Numbered from the stretch's first letter, positions 42,356-51,242 are shown. The stretch: DNA of 64,000 nt from Streptomyces coeruleorubidus (GCF_008705135.1 NZ_CP023694.1:496001-560000); one strand, 5' to 3'. A program made the numbers and translations. Notes: generated by a model not told the origin, from the sequence alone.

Positions 42356-43860
42356 GTGCCGTGAGCAGAGGCGCCGTCCTCGCCCTCGACCAGGGCACCA
42401 GCGGCACGAAGGGACTGCTCGTCGAGGAGGACGGACGGGTCGTCGCCACCGCGCACCGGCCCCTGACCCAGCAGTACCCGGAGCCCGGGTGGGTCGAACA
42501 GGACCCGGCCGCCCTGTGGCGCAGCGTCACCGGCGTGGCCGAGGAACTGGCCGCCCAGGCCGCCACCGCGGGCACGCGCGTCGTCGGCCTCGGGCTGAGT
42601 GTCCAGCGTGAGGCCGTCCTGGTCTGGGACCCGGTCACCGGGGCCGCGCTGTCGCCGCTCGTCAGCTGGCAGGACCGGCGGACCGCCGAGCGGTGCGCCA
42701 AGCTGACCGCCTCGCCCGAGGGTGAGCTCATCAGCGGCCGCACCGGTCTGCCGGTCGACCCGATGTTCTCCGCGACCAAGGCCGAGTGGCTGCTGGACCG
42801 GCTCGACCCGAGCCGCGAGGCGGCCGCCGCCGGCCGGCTGCGCGTCGGCACGGTCGACGCCTGGCTGCTGCACCGGCTCACCGGCGGCGCCACCGATGCC
42901 ACCGAGACCGGCTGCGCCTCCCGTACCCAGCTCGTGCGCGTGGACGACGCCGAATGGGATCCCGACCTGCTCGACCTGTTCCGCATCCCCCGTACGGCAC
43001 TCCCCCGCATCGCCGCCTCGGACGGTACGGGCGAGGAGCTGGGCCACACCCGGAACGTACCGGGCCTCGCGCACGGGCTGCCCATCGCGGCGGTGCTCGG
43101 GGACTCGCACGCCGCGCTCTTCGCGCAGAGCCATGGCAGGCCGGGCGTGGTGAAGGCCACGTACGGCACCGGCGCCTCGCTCATGGTCCTCAACCCCGAG
43201 GGCCACCGGCCCGCCGGGGGCATCGCCGCCACCCTGGCGTGGCGGCGCACCCGGGACGGCGGTGCCGCGCACGCCCTGGAGGCGAACATAGCCTCCGCGG
43301 GCACGGCGATCCGCTGGGCCGCCCGGCTGCTCGGCACCGACTCCGCCGGCATCGCCGCCCTGGCGGTCGACGCGCGGGAGGCCTCCGAGGTGTACCTGGT
43401 CCCGGCGTTCTCCGGACTGGGCGCCCCGTACTGGGACCGCGGCGCCCGCGCGCTCCTGGTCGGCATGGACTTCGACACCGGCCCCGCCGAAGTGGCGCGT
43501 GCCGCGGTCGAGTCGATGGCCTTCCAGGTGGCCGACACGCTCTCCCGTTTCGACACCGTCCTCGGTGGCTCGGTCGCCGAGCTGCGCGCGGACGGCGGTC
43601 CGACGGGCAACGACCGCCTCATGGCCCTCCAGGCCGAGCTGATAGGCCGACCCGTGCTACGCGCCGGCCGGCCGGAGGTGTCCGCCCTGGGCGTCGCATA
43701 CCTGGCCGGCACCGCGCTCGGCGTCTGGGACGACGCCGACCTGCCCGAGCTCACACCGCAGGGCACCCGCTTCGCTTCGCACGAGGACGGCGCGTGGCGC
43801 AACCGCCGTATGGCCGGCTGGCGCGACGCGGTCGCCTGCGCGCGCGGAAAGCGGACCTGA
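42352..43860 (+). CDS. FGGY-family carbohydrate kinase
   Basis: 502 residues, GTG start overlapping the transketolase stop. FGGY motifs: N-terminal phosphate loop LALDQGTSGTKGLLVEEDG, substrate-region SPLVSWQDRRTAERC, ATYGTGASLMVLN, and the second signature DTLSRFDTVLGGSVAELRAD with GGPTGNDRLMALQAELIGRP. It groups by appearance with glycerol/xylulose/erythritol kinases. It should phosphorylate a ketose or polyol in the cytoplasm, giving the transketolase donor. The substrate cannot be fixed from sequence; the neighbours suggest a four- or five-carbon ketose. Confidence 0.9.
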   Translation: MSAVSRGAVLALDQGTSGTKGLLVEEDGRVVATAHRPLTQQYPEPGWVEQDPAALWRSVTGVAEELAAQAATAGTRVVGLGLSVQREAVLVWDPVTGAALSPLVSWQDRRTAERCAKLTASPEGELISGRTGLPVDPMFSATKAEWLLDRLDPSREAAAAGRLRVGTVDAWLLHRLTGGATDATETGCASRTQLVRVDDAEWDPDLLDLFRIPRTALPRIAASDGTGEELGHTRNVPGLAHGLPIAAVLGDSHAALFAQSHGRPGVVKATYGTGASLMVLNPEGHRPAGGIAATLAWRRTRDGGAAHALEANIASAGTAIRWAARLLGTDSAGIAALAVDAREASEVYLVPAFSGLGAPYWDRGARALLVGMDFDTGPAEVARAAVESMAFQVADTLSRFDTVLGGSVAELRADGGPTGNDRLMALQAELIGRPVLRAGRPEVSALGVAYLAGTALGVWDDADLPELTPQGTRFASHEDGAWRNRRMAGWRDAVACARGKRT

Positions 43861-43941
43861 AAGCCACCGGGACCGACAGCACCGGCGCCCGTCTTCCTCC
43901 GCTGACTCACCCCTGCCTCACCACTTTGAAAGAGCCGCACC

Positions 43942-44715
43942 ATGACCTTCACCCCCGAGGCGTTCTCCCTCGAAGACAAGCCCGCGTTCGTCACCGGCGC
44001 GGGCAGCGGCATCGGCCGGGCCATCGCCCTGGGCTTCGCCGCCTGCGGCGCCGACGTCGCCTGCTTCGACCGTGACGCCGAGGCCGCCCGGGCCACCGCC
44101 GACCAGATCGTCGCGGCGCGCGGCAGGGCGGTAGGCGTCGGCGGGGACGTCACCTCCCCCGAGTCCCTGGCCGAGGCCGTCCGCACCGCCGCCGAATCGA
44201 TCGGCCCGATCCGTACCGCGGTCAACTGCGCGGGCGTGGCCGGCGCCACCGCCGCCGAGGACATGCCCGCCGAGGACTTCCGCCGTGTCGTCGACATCAA
44301 CCTCACGGGCGTGTTCCTCAGCGCCCAGGCCGAGGCCCGCGTGATGCTCGCCCACGGCGGCGGCTCGATCATCAACATCGCCTCCATGTCCGGGACCATC
44401 GCCAACCGCGGACTGCTTCAGGCCCACTACAACGCCTCCAAGGCCGGCGTCATGCACCTCACCAGGAGCCTGGCCACGGAGTGGGCCGACCGCGGCATCC
44501 GGGTCAACTCGATCAGCCCCGGCTACACCCTCACCCCGATGAACAAGCGGCCCGAGGTGGCCGAGCGCCTCAAGGCGTACGCCGCCGACACCCCGCTGGG
44601 CCGTATCGCCGAGGTCGAGGAGATGGTGGGCCCCGCGGTGTTCCTCGCCTCCGACGCCGCGTCCTTCGTCACCGGCTCCGACCTGATCGTCGACGGCGGG
44701 TACGTCTGCTGGTGA
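43942..44715 (+). CDS. Short-chain dehydrogenase/reductase (polyol dehydrogenase-like), second operon
   Basis: 257 residues. TGAGSGIGRAIALGFAACG cofactor motif, CFDRDAEAA (acidic residue after the second strand, favouring NAD over NADP), catalytic Ser in NIASMSGTIAN, YxxxK in HYNASKAGVMHLTRSL, and the end FLASDAASFVTGSDLIVDGG. It resembles sorbitol/galactitol/ribitol dehydrogenases. It lies 81 bases after the kinase on the same strand and probably belongs to the operon. It converges on the SorC regulator. Confidence 0.9.
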   Translation: MTFTPEAFSLEDKPAFVTGAGSGIGRAIALGFAACGADVACFDRDAEAARATADQIVAARGRAVGVGGDVTSPESLAEAVRTAAESIGPIRTAVNCAGVAGATAAEDMPAEDFRRVVDINLTGVFLSAQAEARVMLAHGGGSIINIASMSGTIANRGLLQAHYNASKAGVMHLTRSLATEWADRGIRVNSISPGYTLTPMNKRPEVAERLKAYAADTPLGRIAEVEEMVGPAVFLASDAASFVTGSDLIVDGGYVCW

Positions 44716-44800
44716 GAGGTGCCCGGCACCCGTAGCGCTCCCGGGACCGCTGTCGGCAATACCGGGACGACTCCGGTCCAGCCGAAGCCGTGCCCGGGGA

Positions 44801-45754
44801 TCAGGCCATCAAGGCCGCAGCCGTCTCCTGATCAGTCACCAGCACATCCACCAGGCCGCCCGCCACGGCCGACCGGATCGCCTTGTGCTTACGACTGCCG
44901 CCCGCCACCCCGATCTTCCGGCGGGCGGCGGCAAGCTGTTCACGGCTGATGCCGACGACCCGGGAGTCCAGCTCCGACTCGACCGGCCGGCCCTCGGCGT
45001 CGTAGAACCGCAGGCACACATCCCCCACCGCGCCCAGCTTCTCCAGCCCGGCGCGCTCCTCGTCGGAGAAGGCGTTGCCGCTGCGGGCGAGCGTGCTGGA
45101 CGGTGTGATCTCGCCGATGCCCACCAGCGCCACGTCCAGGTCGCCGAGCTCGCCCAGGGCCGCCGACACGAACGGGTCCGCGCGCAGCGCCTGCGCGCTC
45201 TCCGCCGACCCGGCCACACCGGGCGCCTGAAGATAGACGGCCTCACCGTTCACCAACTGCGCGAGCTGCCCGGTCATACGCGAGGCGTGGCCCGCCGCGG
45301 CGGGATCGCCGATGCCGCCCACCGCCTGCACGATGCGCACGCCCTTCAGTCCGGGGACCGGCTGCATCGCCTGCACCGTGGCGAGCAGACTGGCGCTCCA
45401 TGACGAAATGCCCACGGTGTCGCTCGAGCGCAACGTCGTCTGGAGGTAGTAGGCGGCAGCCGCGCCGAGATCGCCGAGCATCGTGCGCTCGTTGTCCGGA
45501 GCGGTGTCGACGACCAGGGCGAGCTTCAGCCCGTACCGCTCCTGCAGACCGTCCTCCAGGTCGGGGTGGGTGCCGGACGGCGGCGTCACGGTGATCCGCA
45601 CGATGCCCCGGTCCTGCGCCTTCTTCAACAGCCGCGACACCTTCGCCTGCGACAGATCCAGCCGCGCCGCGATCTCCGGCTGTCGTATGCCCTGAAGGTG
45701 ATACAGCCGGGCCACGTGCGTCATCATCCGCAGTTCCTCGCCGACGATCGCCAC
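44801..45754 (-). CDS. SorC-family transcriptional regulator (EryD/DeoR-of-Bacillus type)
   Basis: 317 residues from a GTG with GGAGAGGT five bases upstream. HTH: ARLYHLQGIRQPEIAARLDL, then SQAKVSRLLKKAQDRG. The sugar-phosphate-binding C-terminal domain contains LGDLGAAAAYYLQ, VGISSWSASLLATV (phosphate-sensing loop GISSWSAS), VVGISREQL and GGSRKHKAIRSAVAGGLVDV. SorC proteins respond to phosphorylated sugars; relatives regulate erythritol, sorbitol, deoxyribose and autoinducer-2 use. It is convergent with the second operon and should control both transketolase operons. A similar operator lies 75 bases upstream of its own start. Confidence 0.9.
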   Translation of the reverse strand: MAIVGEELRMMTHVARLYHLQGIRQPEIAARLDLSQAKVSRLLKKAQDRGIVRITVTPPSGTHPDLEDGLQERYGLKLALVVDTAPDNERTMLGDLGAAAAYYLQTTLRSSDTVGISSWSASLLATVQAMQPVPGLKGVRIVQAVGGIGDPAAAGHASRMTGQLAQLVNGEAVYLQAPGVAGSAESAQALRADPFVSAALGELGDLDVALVGIGEITPSSTLARSGNAFSDEERAGLEKLGAVGDVCLRFYDAEGRPVESELDSRVVGISREQLAAARRKIGVAGGSRKHKAIRSAVAGGLVDVLVTDQETAAALMA

Positions 45755-45828
45755 GGGACACCTCTCCTGTCGTCTCCTGCCGTCCGAGCCGCCGGAGCAC
45801 ACGCGTGCCCACGCTTGCCTCCACGGCC

Positions 45829-45846
45829 CTGCATAGATATTCGCAC
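45829..45846. promoter_or_regulatory. Putative SorC autoregulatory site
   Basis: CTGCATAGATATTCGCAC upstream of the SorC start aligns with CTGAATGGATATGCAC (40459) and CTGAATAGCTATTCAC (33807, reverse strand) if a two-base insertion is allowed. This is the weakest of the three. Confidence 0.4.
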
Positions 45847-45889
45847 AGGCCGGAAGGTCGGCTCCGAGGCAACCCCCGGCCTCGGGGCG

Positions 45890-45934
45890 CTGAAAGCGCC
45901 CTGAAACCACGCTGAATGCGCCCTGCCGCAACCT
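45890..45934 (+). promoter_or_regulatory. SARP-type heptamer direct repeats at 11-bp intervals upstream of the DrrA-like gene
   Basis: CTGAAAG (45890), CTGAAAC (45901), CTGAATG (45912), and a decayed CTGCCGC (45923) start exactly 11 bases apart. This is the known layout of SARP/AfsR DNA sites. A -10-like CAACCT at 45929-45934 is followed by seven bases and then the ATG, so the transcript may be leaderless; no ribosome site is present. The AfsR-like regulator at 47682-50813 is the likely activator. Confidence 0.7.
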
Positions 45935-45941
45935 CTGCGGC

Positions 45942-46913
45942 ATGACGACGACGACATCCCGCTCACTCGCCATCGCGGCCAAGGGGCTGCGCAAGGTGTA
46001 CGGGGACAAGACGGTGCTCGACGGTATCGATCTCGCTGTGCCCGCCGGCACCGTGTTCTCCCTGCTCGGCCCGAACGGCGCCGGCAAGACCACCGCCGTC
46101 AAGATCCTCTCCACCCTCATCACCGCCGACGCCGGCGAGCTGCACGTCGGCGGACACGACCTGGCCGACGACCCGCAGGCCGTGCGGGCCGTGATCGGCG
46201 TCACCGGGCAGTTCTCCGCCGTCGACGGGCTGATCACCGGAGAGGAGAACATGCTCCTCATGGCGGACCTGCACCACCTCTCCCGCAGCGAGGGCCGCCG
46301 TACCTCCGCCGAACTCCTTGAGCGCTTCGACTTGGTGGAGGCCGCGAAGAAGCCCGTCTCCACCTACTCCGGCGGGATGAAGCGCCGCCTCGACATCGCC
46401 ATGACCCTGGTCGGCAACCCGCGGATCATCTTCCTCGACGAGCCGACCACCGGCCTCGACCCGCGCAGCCGCCACAACATGTGGCAGATCATCCGCGAAC
46501 TCGTCGCCGACGGGGTGACCGTCTTCCTCACCACCCAGTACCTGGAGGAGGCCGACGAACTCGCCGACCGCATCGCGGTGCTCAACGACGGCAAGATCGC
46601 CGCCCAGGGCACCGCCGGGGAGCTGAAGCGGCTCGTCCCGGGCGGACACGTCCGGCTGCGCTTCACCGACCCGGCCGCGTACCAGTCCGCCACCGTTTCC
46701 CTGCGTGAGGCCACCAGGGACGACGAGGCTCTGGCGCTGCAGATCCCCAGCGACGGCAGCCAGCGCGAACTGCGCTCCATCCTCGACTGGCTGGACTCGG
46801 CCGGCGTCGAGGCGGACGAGCTGACCGTGCACACCCCCGACCTCGACGACGTGTTCTTCGCCCTGACCGGCGGTGCCGGCGTCCCCGACCAGTCCAAGGA
46901 GACCGTCCGATGA
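45942..46913 (+). CDS. DrrA-type ABC transporter ATPase
   Basis: 323 residues. Walker A GPNGAGKTTAVKILSTLI, Q-loop GVTGQFSAVDGLITGEEN, signature STYSGGMKRRLDIAMTLVGN, Walker B IIFLDEPTTGLDPRSRH, H-loop TTQYLEEADELADRIAVLN. It belongs to the daunorubicin-resistance DrrA family, which drives export of drugs or lipids with a partner permease. The C-terminal extension (TVHTPDLDDVFFALTG) is also typical. Its stop overlaps the permease start. No biosynthetic gene cluster is visible nearby. Confidence 0.93.
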   Translation: MTTTTSRSLAIAAKGLRKVYGDKTVLDGIDLAVPAGTVFSLLGPNGAGKTTAVKILSTLITADAGELHVGGHDLADDPQAVRAVIGVTGQFSAVDGLITGEENMLLMADLHHLSRSEGRRTSAELLERFDLVEAAKKPVSTYSGGMKRRLDIAMTLVGNPRIIFLDEPTTGLDPRSRHNMWQIIRELVADGVTVFLTTQYLEEADELADRIAVLNDGKIAAQGTAGELKRLVPGGHVRLRFTDPAAYQSATVSLREATRDDEALALQIPSDGSQRELRSILDWLDSAGVEADELTVHTPDLDDVFFALTGGAGVPDQSKETVR

Positions 46914-47701
46914 GCGCCCTCTCCCTCGCCGTCCGCGACTCGAACACGATGCTGCGCCGCAACCTGCTGCATGTGCGGCGCTACCCGTCCATGACCCTGA
47001 ACCTGCTCCTCACGCCGATCATGCTGCTGCTGCTCTTCGTCTACGTCTTCGGAGACGTGATGAGCGCGGGCATCGAGGGCGGCGGCGCGGACCGCTCCGA
47101 TTACATCGCGTATCTCGTCCCGGGCCTGTTGATGATGACCGTCGGCAGCACCGTGATCGGGGCCGCGATCTCCGTCTCCATGGACATGACCGAGGGCCTC
47201 ATCGCCCGCTTCCGCACGATGGCGGTCTACCGCGGGTCCGTGCTCGTCGGGCACGTCGTCGGCAGCGTGCTGCAGGTGCTCGCCAGCCTGGTCCTCGTCG
47301 GTGCCATCGCCGTGGCCATCGGCTTCCGGTCCACGGACGCCACGGCTCTGGAGTGGCTGGCGGCGTTCGGACTGGTCGCGCTGTTCACCCTGGCGCTCAC
47401 CTGGATCGCGGTCGGGATGGGCATGGCCAGCCCGAACCCCGAGGCGGCCGGCAACATGGCAACGCCGCTGATCCTCCTCCCGCTCATCTCGAGCGCCTTC
47501 GTCCCCATCGACGCGATCCCGGGCTGGTTCCAGCCGATCGCCGAGTACCAGCCGTTCACGCCCGCCATCGAGACGCTGCGCGGGCTGCTGCTCGGCACCG
47601 AGATCGGCAACAACGGGTGGTTCGCGATCGCCTGGTGCGTCGGCCTGACCGCGCTCGGCTACCGCTGGTCGACGGCGTTGTTCAACCGCGACCCGAAGTA
47701 A
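46910..47701 (+). CDS. DrrB-type ABC transporter permease
   Basis: 263 residues, ATGA overlap with the ATPase gene. ABC-2 type membrane protein with six helices: RYPSMTLNLLLTPIMLLLLF, YLVPGLLMMTVGSTVIGAAI, the cytosolic motif DMTEGLIARFRTMAVYRGSV, and FVPIDAIPGWFQPIAEYQPF (the ABC-2 C-terminal signature). Forms the channel of the exporter. Its last 20 bases overlap the end of the convergent SARP gene. Confidence 0.92.
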   Translation: MSALSLAVRDSNTMLRRNLLHVRRYPSMTLNLLLTPIMLLLLFVYVFGDVMSAGIEGGGADRSDYIAYLVPGLLMMTVGSTVIGAAISVSMDMTEGLIARFRTMAVYRGSVLVGHVVGSVLQVLASLVLVGAIAVAIGFRSTDATALEWLAAFGLVALFTLALTWIAVGMGMASPNPEAAGNMATPLILLPLISSAFVPIDAIPGWFQPIAEYQPFTPAIETLRGLLLGTEIGNNGWFAIAWCVGLTALGYRWSTALFNRDPK

Positions 47702-50700
47702 GCGCCATGACAGTGCGGGCCGCCTCCCGCAGCTCGTCCCGCTCCAGGGCGGCGTACTCCGACACCGCGTCGGCGTAGGCCGCCCTGTCGGCGTCCTGGG
47801 CCGCCTTCCGGGCGCGGTCCGCCGACATCGTCGGCTGGAACTCGCGCAGCACCCGCAGCCGTTCCGCCAGCGCGATCATCCGCACGGCACGGGCGTCGCC
47901 GGAGGCGAGCCCTGCCATGCCGAGCGCGTGGAGCGCCGTCCCTGACAGATGGAGATCCATGGGCGAGCCGGACGGACCGCAGAGCAGAGTCCGCAGCCCC
48001 TGCCGCAGCCGGTGGACCGGCTCCGCGACCAGGTCGAGGCGGCCGGCATGCGCGTGCGCCGTCACCGCCACCGACTGGATCTGCAGGGCCCACCGGTCGA
48101 GGAAGGGGTCGCCGCTGTGCATCGAGCCGAACGCGGCCACGAGCTCCGCGGCGCTGCGCCACAAGCCGAGCCCGACCTCGGTCAGTCCGCGGGCGAGCGC
48201 GATCTCGGCACGTCCGCCGAGGTCGGAGAAGGAGTCGTCCTGCGGGGTGTTGTCGCCCTCCGCCTGCCGCAGCCAGTACTCGGCCTCATCGGGGTCGCCA
48301 CGCTGCAGGCAGGCGAGGGCGAGGCCCCAGCGGACGCCGAGCAAGTCGTGCTCGCCGCCGAGCCGCGGCAGCGCCTCGAGCACCGCCTTGAGGTACCCGT
48401 ACGCGGCCTCGCCCTGCTCCGTCTTCAAGCACAGCTCACCCAGCCGGGCGTAGCCCATGACCTGGAGGAACGGGCTGTCGACCGGCGCCAGTGCGGTGAC
48501 GATCCGGCGCGCCGAGGCGAGCGCGCGGTCGAGGTCGTGCTCGTACTCCCAGACGTAGGTGGCTACGCACTCGGCGACGCCGACGAGCAGCGGCTGCTCG
48601 CTGTCGCAGAGCTTCCGCAGCACGTCGTAGTCGGGAGGCAGCATCTCGGGAACCGCGCTCAGTACGACTGCCGTGGCGCGCACCAGCGTGTCCGGCGGGG
48701 CCGGGGGCAGCCGCCGGAGGGTGACGAGCTGGCGTACGACGTGCGGGCCGTAGCCCATGAACAGGCTCGCCGCGCACAACACCGCGGCGGCGCGGGCGAC
48801 TTCGACGTATTCGGGCTCGGGGTGGTAGTGCGACAGCGGCGGGCCGGTGTCCGCGGCGAGGGCGGTGAGGCGGGGGTAGTCGGAGCCGGTGGACCACAGG
48901 GCGGCGAGGACGGCGGTGAGGGCGGCGATGGTGGGGCCGTCCGTACGGGCCAGGGCGTGTCGCAGGGCCAGCACGAGGTTGTCCTGCTCGCCCCTGATCC
49001 GCTCCCGGGCGGTCAGCGGCTTCGCACCGAAGATCCAGTCGTGGTACGTGACCCCGAAGTCCCGCGCCCAGGCGAGGAACCGGCCTATGGCCTCCTCGTC
49101 CTCTCCCGCCTCCGCACGCCTGGCCGCGCTGAACTCCCGTACGGTCTCCAGCATCCGGAACCGCACGCCGGCCGGGGTGTCGGCGACGGTGAGCAGCGAC
49201 TGATCGGCCACCTGCTCGAGCAGGAACAGCGCGTCCTCGCCAAGCGCATGCTCCGCCGCATCCGCGGAGAAGCCGCCGGGAAAGACGGACATCGTGCGCA
49301 GCAGCGCCCTGGCGTCCTCGTCGAGGAGGTTCCAGCTCCACTCCACGACCGCGTGCAGCGTGCGGTGGCGCTCCGGTACGTCCCGAGCCCCGCCGCGCAG
49401 CAGCGCGAACCGGTCGCCGAGGCGGCGGGCGATCTCCGGCACCGAAAGGACCCGCACCCGTGCCGCGGCCAGCTCCACGGCGAGCGGCAGCCCGTCGAGG
49501 TGGCGGCACAGCCCGGCCACCGCGTCCGGCGGCAGCTCGACTCCGGGACGGGCGGCCCGGGCACGCTGGGTGAACAGTTCGACCGAGGTGTCGAGACCGA
49601 GCTCCGGCAGCGCGTACACCGCTTCCGAGGTGAGGCCGAGCGGGGCCCGGCTGGTGGCGAGTACCCGCAGGTCCTTGGAGGACGAGACCAGGGCCCGTAC
49701 GAGGTCGGCGGCGCCCCGGATGACCTGCTCGCAGTTGTCGAGGACCAGCAGCGCGGGCCCGGAGCCGAGCACGCCGAGGATGCCGGACACCGGATCGGCC
49801 GAGGCGTGGCCGCTCATGGCAGCGGGCCGCCCCTCGCCCGCGCCGAGCGCGGAAGCCACCTCCGCGGCCACGTCCTCGTCCGCTGTGACGCCGGCGAGCG
49901 GCACGAAATGCACCAGGCGCTGCTCGGCCCGGCGGCTGACGGCGTGCGCGAGCCGGGTCTTGCCGAGGCCACCGGGCCCTACGACGGTGACGGCACGGGA
50001 GGCGCTCAGCAGCCGCTGCACCGCCGCGATGTCCTCGTCCCGCCCCAGGAGCGGGTTCGGCTCGTGCGGCACACCGTGCCGGACGACAGGTGCCTCGCCG
50101 CGCAGCAGTTCCCGCTGTACGGACTTGAGCGTGGCGCCCGGATCCGTGCCGAGCCTCTCGCGCAGCTCACGGCGGTATGCCTCGTACCGCGTCAGCGCGG
50201 CGGACGGGCCCGCCGTCGCTGCCTCGCAGCGCAGCAGCTCGGCGAGCACCTCCTCGTCGAGCGGATGCTCCGAGGCGGCCACGGCCAGCGGCCCGGCCGC
50301 CTCCGCGTGCCGTCCGAGGCGGGCGAGCGCGAGCGCCCGCGCGCGGATGAGAGCGCCGCGGACGGGAGCGCGCTCGGCGCGCAGCGCGGCTACAGGGTCG
50401 CCGGGGTCGTACGGCGCGTCAGGCGTGCCCTCCCACAGCGCGAGCCCGGCCTCGGCCTCGGCCAGCGATCCCGCATGGTCCCCGGCCCTGGCCCGGTCCG
50501 CGCTCGCGGCGGCGTGCAACAGCAGGGCGGAGCTGTCGACCTGGTCCTCGGCGAGGGTGAGCCGGTATCCGCTCGGCGTGCCGACGATGACGTCCGCGCC
50601 CAGTTGCGCCCGCGCCCTGGACACGAGGACCTGCACCGCCTTCGCCGGCCGCTCCGGCAACTCGTCCGGCCACAGCCCCGCCACCAGGCGCTCGGTGCTG

Positions 50701-50813
50701 CAGCCCGTGCGTAAGTCGCCGGCAAGCAGCGCGAGGAGGCCGCGGAGCCGGGGCGCGGTGATCTCCTGTCCGCGATGGGCGACGCGCGGCAGGAAGGTGA
50801 GGTCGGTGGTCAC
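47682..50813 (-). CDS. AfsR/SARP-family regulator: DNA-binding, BTAD, NB-ARC and TPR-like domains
   Basis: 1043 residues, GTG start. Residues 1-95 are the OmpR-like winged HTH of SARPs (LLALLAGDLRTGCSTERLVA, ARAQLGADVIVGTPSGYRL). BTAD spans about 95-245 (ERLGTDPGATLKSVQRELLR). The NB-ARC part starts with NPLLGRDEDIAAVQRLL; Walker A is VVGPGGLGKTRLAHA and Walker B LLVLDNCEQV. The rest is helical TPR-like. Such proteins activate antibiotic or exporter genes from 11-bp-spaced heptamer repeats, and such repeats stand in front of the DrrA gene. The convergent 20-base overlap with the permease gene also couples the two loci physically. Confidence 0.92.
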   Translation of the reverse strand: MTTDLTFLPRVAHRGQEITAPRLRGLLALLAGDLRTGCSTERLVAGLWPDELPERPAKAVQVLVSRARAQLGADVIVGTPSGYRLTLAEDQVDSSALLLHAAASADRARAGDHAGSLAEAEAGLALWEGTPDAPYDPGDPVAALRAERAPVRGALIRARALALARLGRHAEAAGPLAVAASEHPLDEEVLAELLRCEAATAGPSAALTRYEAYRRELRERLGTDPGATLKSVQRELLRGEAPVVRHGVPHEPNPLLGRDEDIAAVQRLLSASRAVTVVGPGGLGKTRLAHAVSRRAEQRLVHFVPLAGVTADEDVAAEVASALGAGEGRPAAMSGHASADPVSGILGVLGSGPALLVLDNCEQVIRGAADLVRALVSSSKDLRVLATSRAPLGLTSEAVYALPELGLDTSVELFTQRARAARPGVELPPDAVAGLCRHLDGLPLAVELAAARVRVLSVPEIARRLGDRFALLRGGARDVPERHRTLHAVVEWSWNLLDEDARALLRTMSVFPGGFSADAAEHALGEDALFLLEQVADQSLLTVADTPAGVRFRMLETVREFSAARRAEAGEDEEAIGRFLAWARDFGVTYHDWIFGAKPLTARERIRGEQDNLVLALRHALARTDGPTIAALTAVLAALWSTGSDYPRLTALAADTGPPLSHYHPEPEYVEVARAAAVLCAASLFMGYGPHVVRQLVTLRRLPPAPPDTLVRATAVVLSAVPEMLPPDYDVLRKLCDSEQPLLVGVAECVATYVWEYEHDLDRALASARRIVTALAPVDSPFLQVMGYARLGELCLKTEQGEAAYGYLKAVLEALPRLGGEHDLLGVRWGLALACLQRGDPDEAEYWLRQAEGDNTPQDDSFSDLGGRAEIALARGLTEVGLGLWRSAAELVAAFGSMHSGDPFLDRWALQIQSVAVTAHAHAGRLDLVAEPVHRLRQGLRTLLCGPSGSPMDLHLSGTALHALGMAGLASGDARAVRMIALAERLRVLREFQPTMSADRARKAAQDADRAAYADAVSEYAALERDELREAARTVMALTSGRG

Positions 50814-50822
50814 GCGTGCAGA

Positions 50823-51242
50823 TTAGCCAAGTCGCCCGCGACTCCGAGGAGAACGGGATCGCCCCCGCAGGCCGTAGGTGTGCGGGTCGACGGGCTGCTT
50901 GGACTTGGCGAGCCCGCTGACGACCAGTAGGTAGGAGTCGGTCACGAGCTCCTTCACCAGCGTCTCGTCGACCGTGTTTCCGCCCTCCAGCGTGATCCAG
51001 TGCTTCTTGTTCATGTGGTAGCCAGGGGTGATCTCCGCGTACTCGTGACGCAGGACGGTCGCCTCGTCGGGCGCCGATTTGAGAATCACCATGGGCTCAC
51101 CCGTCACCTGCGTCATGAGCATGAAGACCTTGCCGCGCACCTTGTACACCTCCCACTCGGGGCCGAACGGGTGCTCCAGCCCGGCCCCGGGAAGTTCCTC
51201 GGCGCAGTCCGCCGCGGTCTTCTGCAGCGTCTCTCCGTCCAT
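50823..51242 (-). CDS. MmcQ/YjbR-family protein
   Basis: 139 residues from the ATG at 51242, nine bases after AAGGAG; two nearer Mets are possible but poorly spaced. Family motifs: PGAGLEHPFGPEWEVYKVRG, then KVFMLMTQVTGEPMVILKSA, and TPGYHMNKKHWITLE. The CyaY-like fold is known for the family and has been described as DNA-binding; a biological role is not established. It ends ten bases before the SARP gene start, on the same strand, so both may share a transcript. Confidence 0.85.
   Translation of the reverse strand: MDGETLQKTAADCAEELPGAGLEHPFGPEWEVYKVRGKVFMLMTQVTGEPMVILKSAPDEATVLRHEYAEITPGYHMNKKHWITLEGGNTVDETLVKELVTDSYLLVVSGLAKSKQPVDPHTYGLRGRSRSPRSRGRLG

Noticed and set aside
44749..44771. 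Weak TCCCGG/CCGGGA pairing between the second operon and sorC as a terminator
   Set aside because: Six-base arms with a long loop are not convincing.
45755..46363. N-terminal extension of the SorC frame
   Set aside because: It is antisense to the DrrA gene; the GTG at 45754 has a good ribosome site directly before the HTH.
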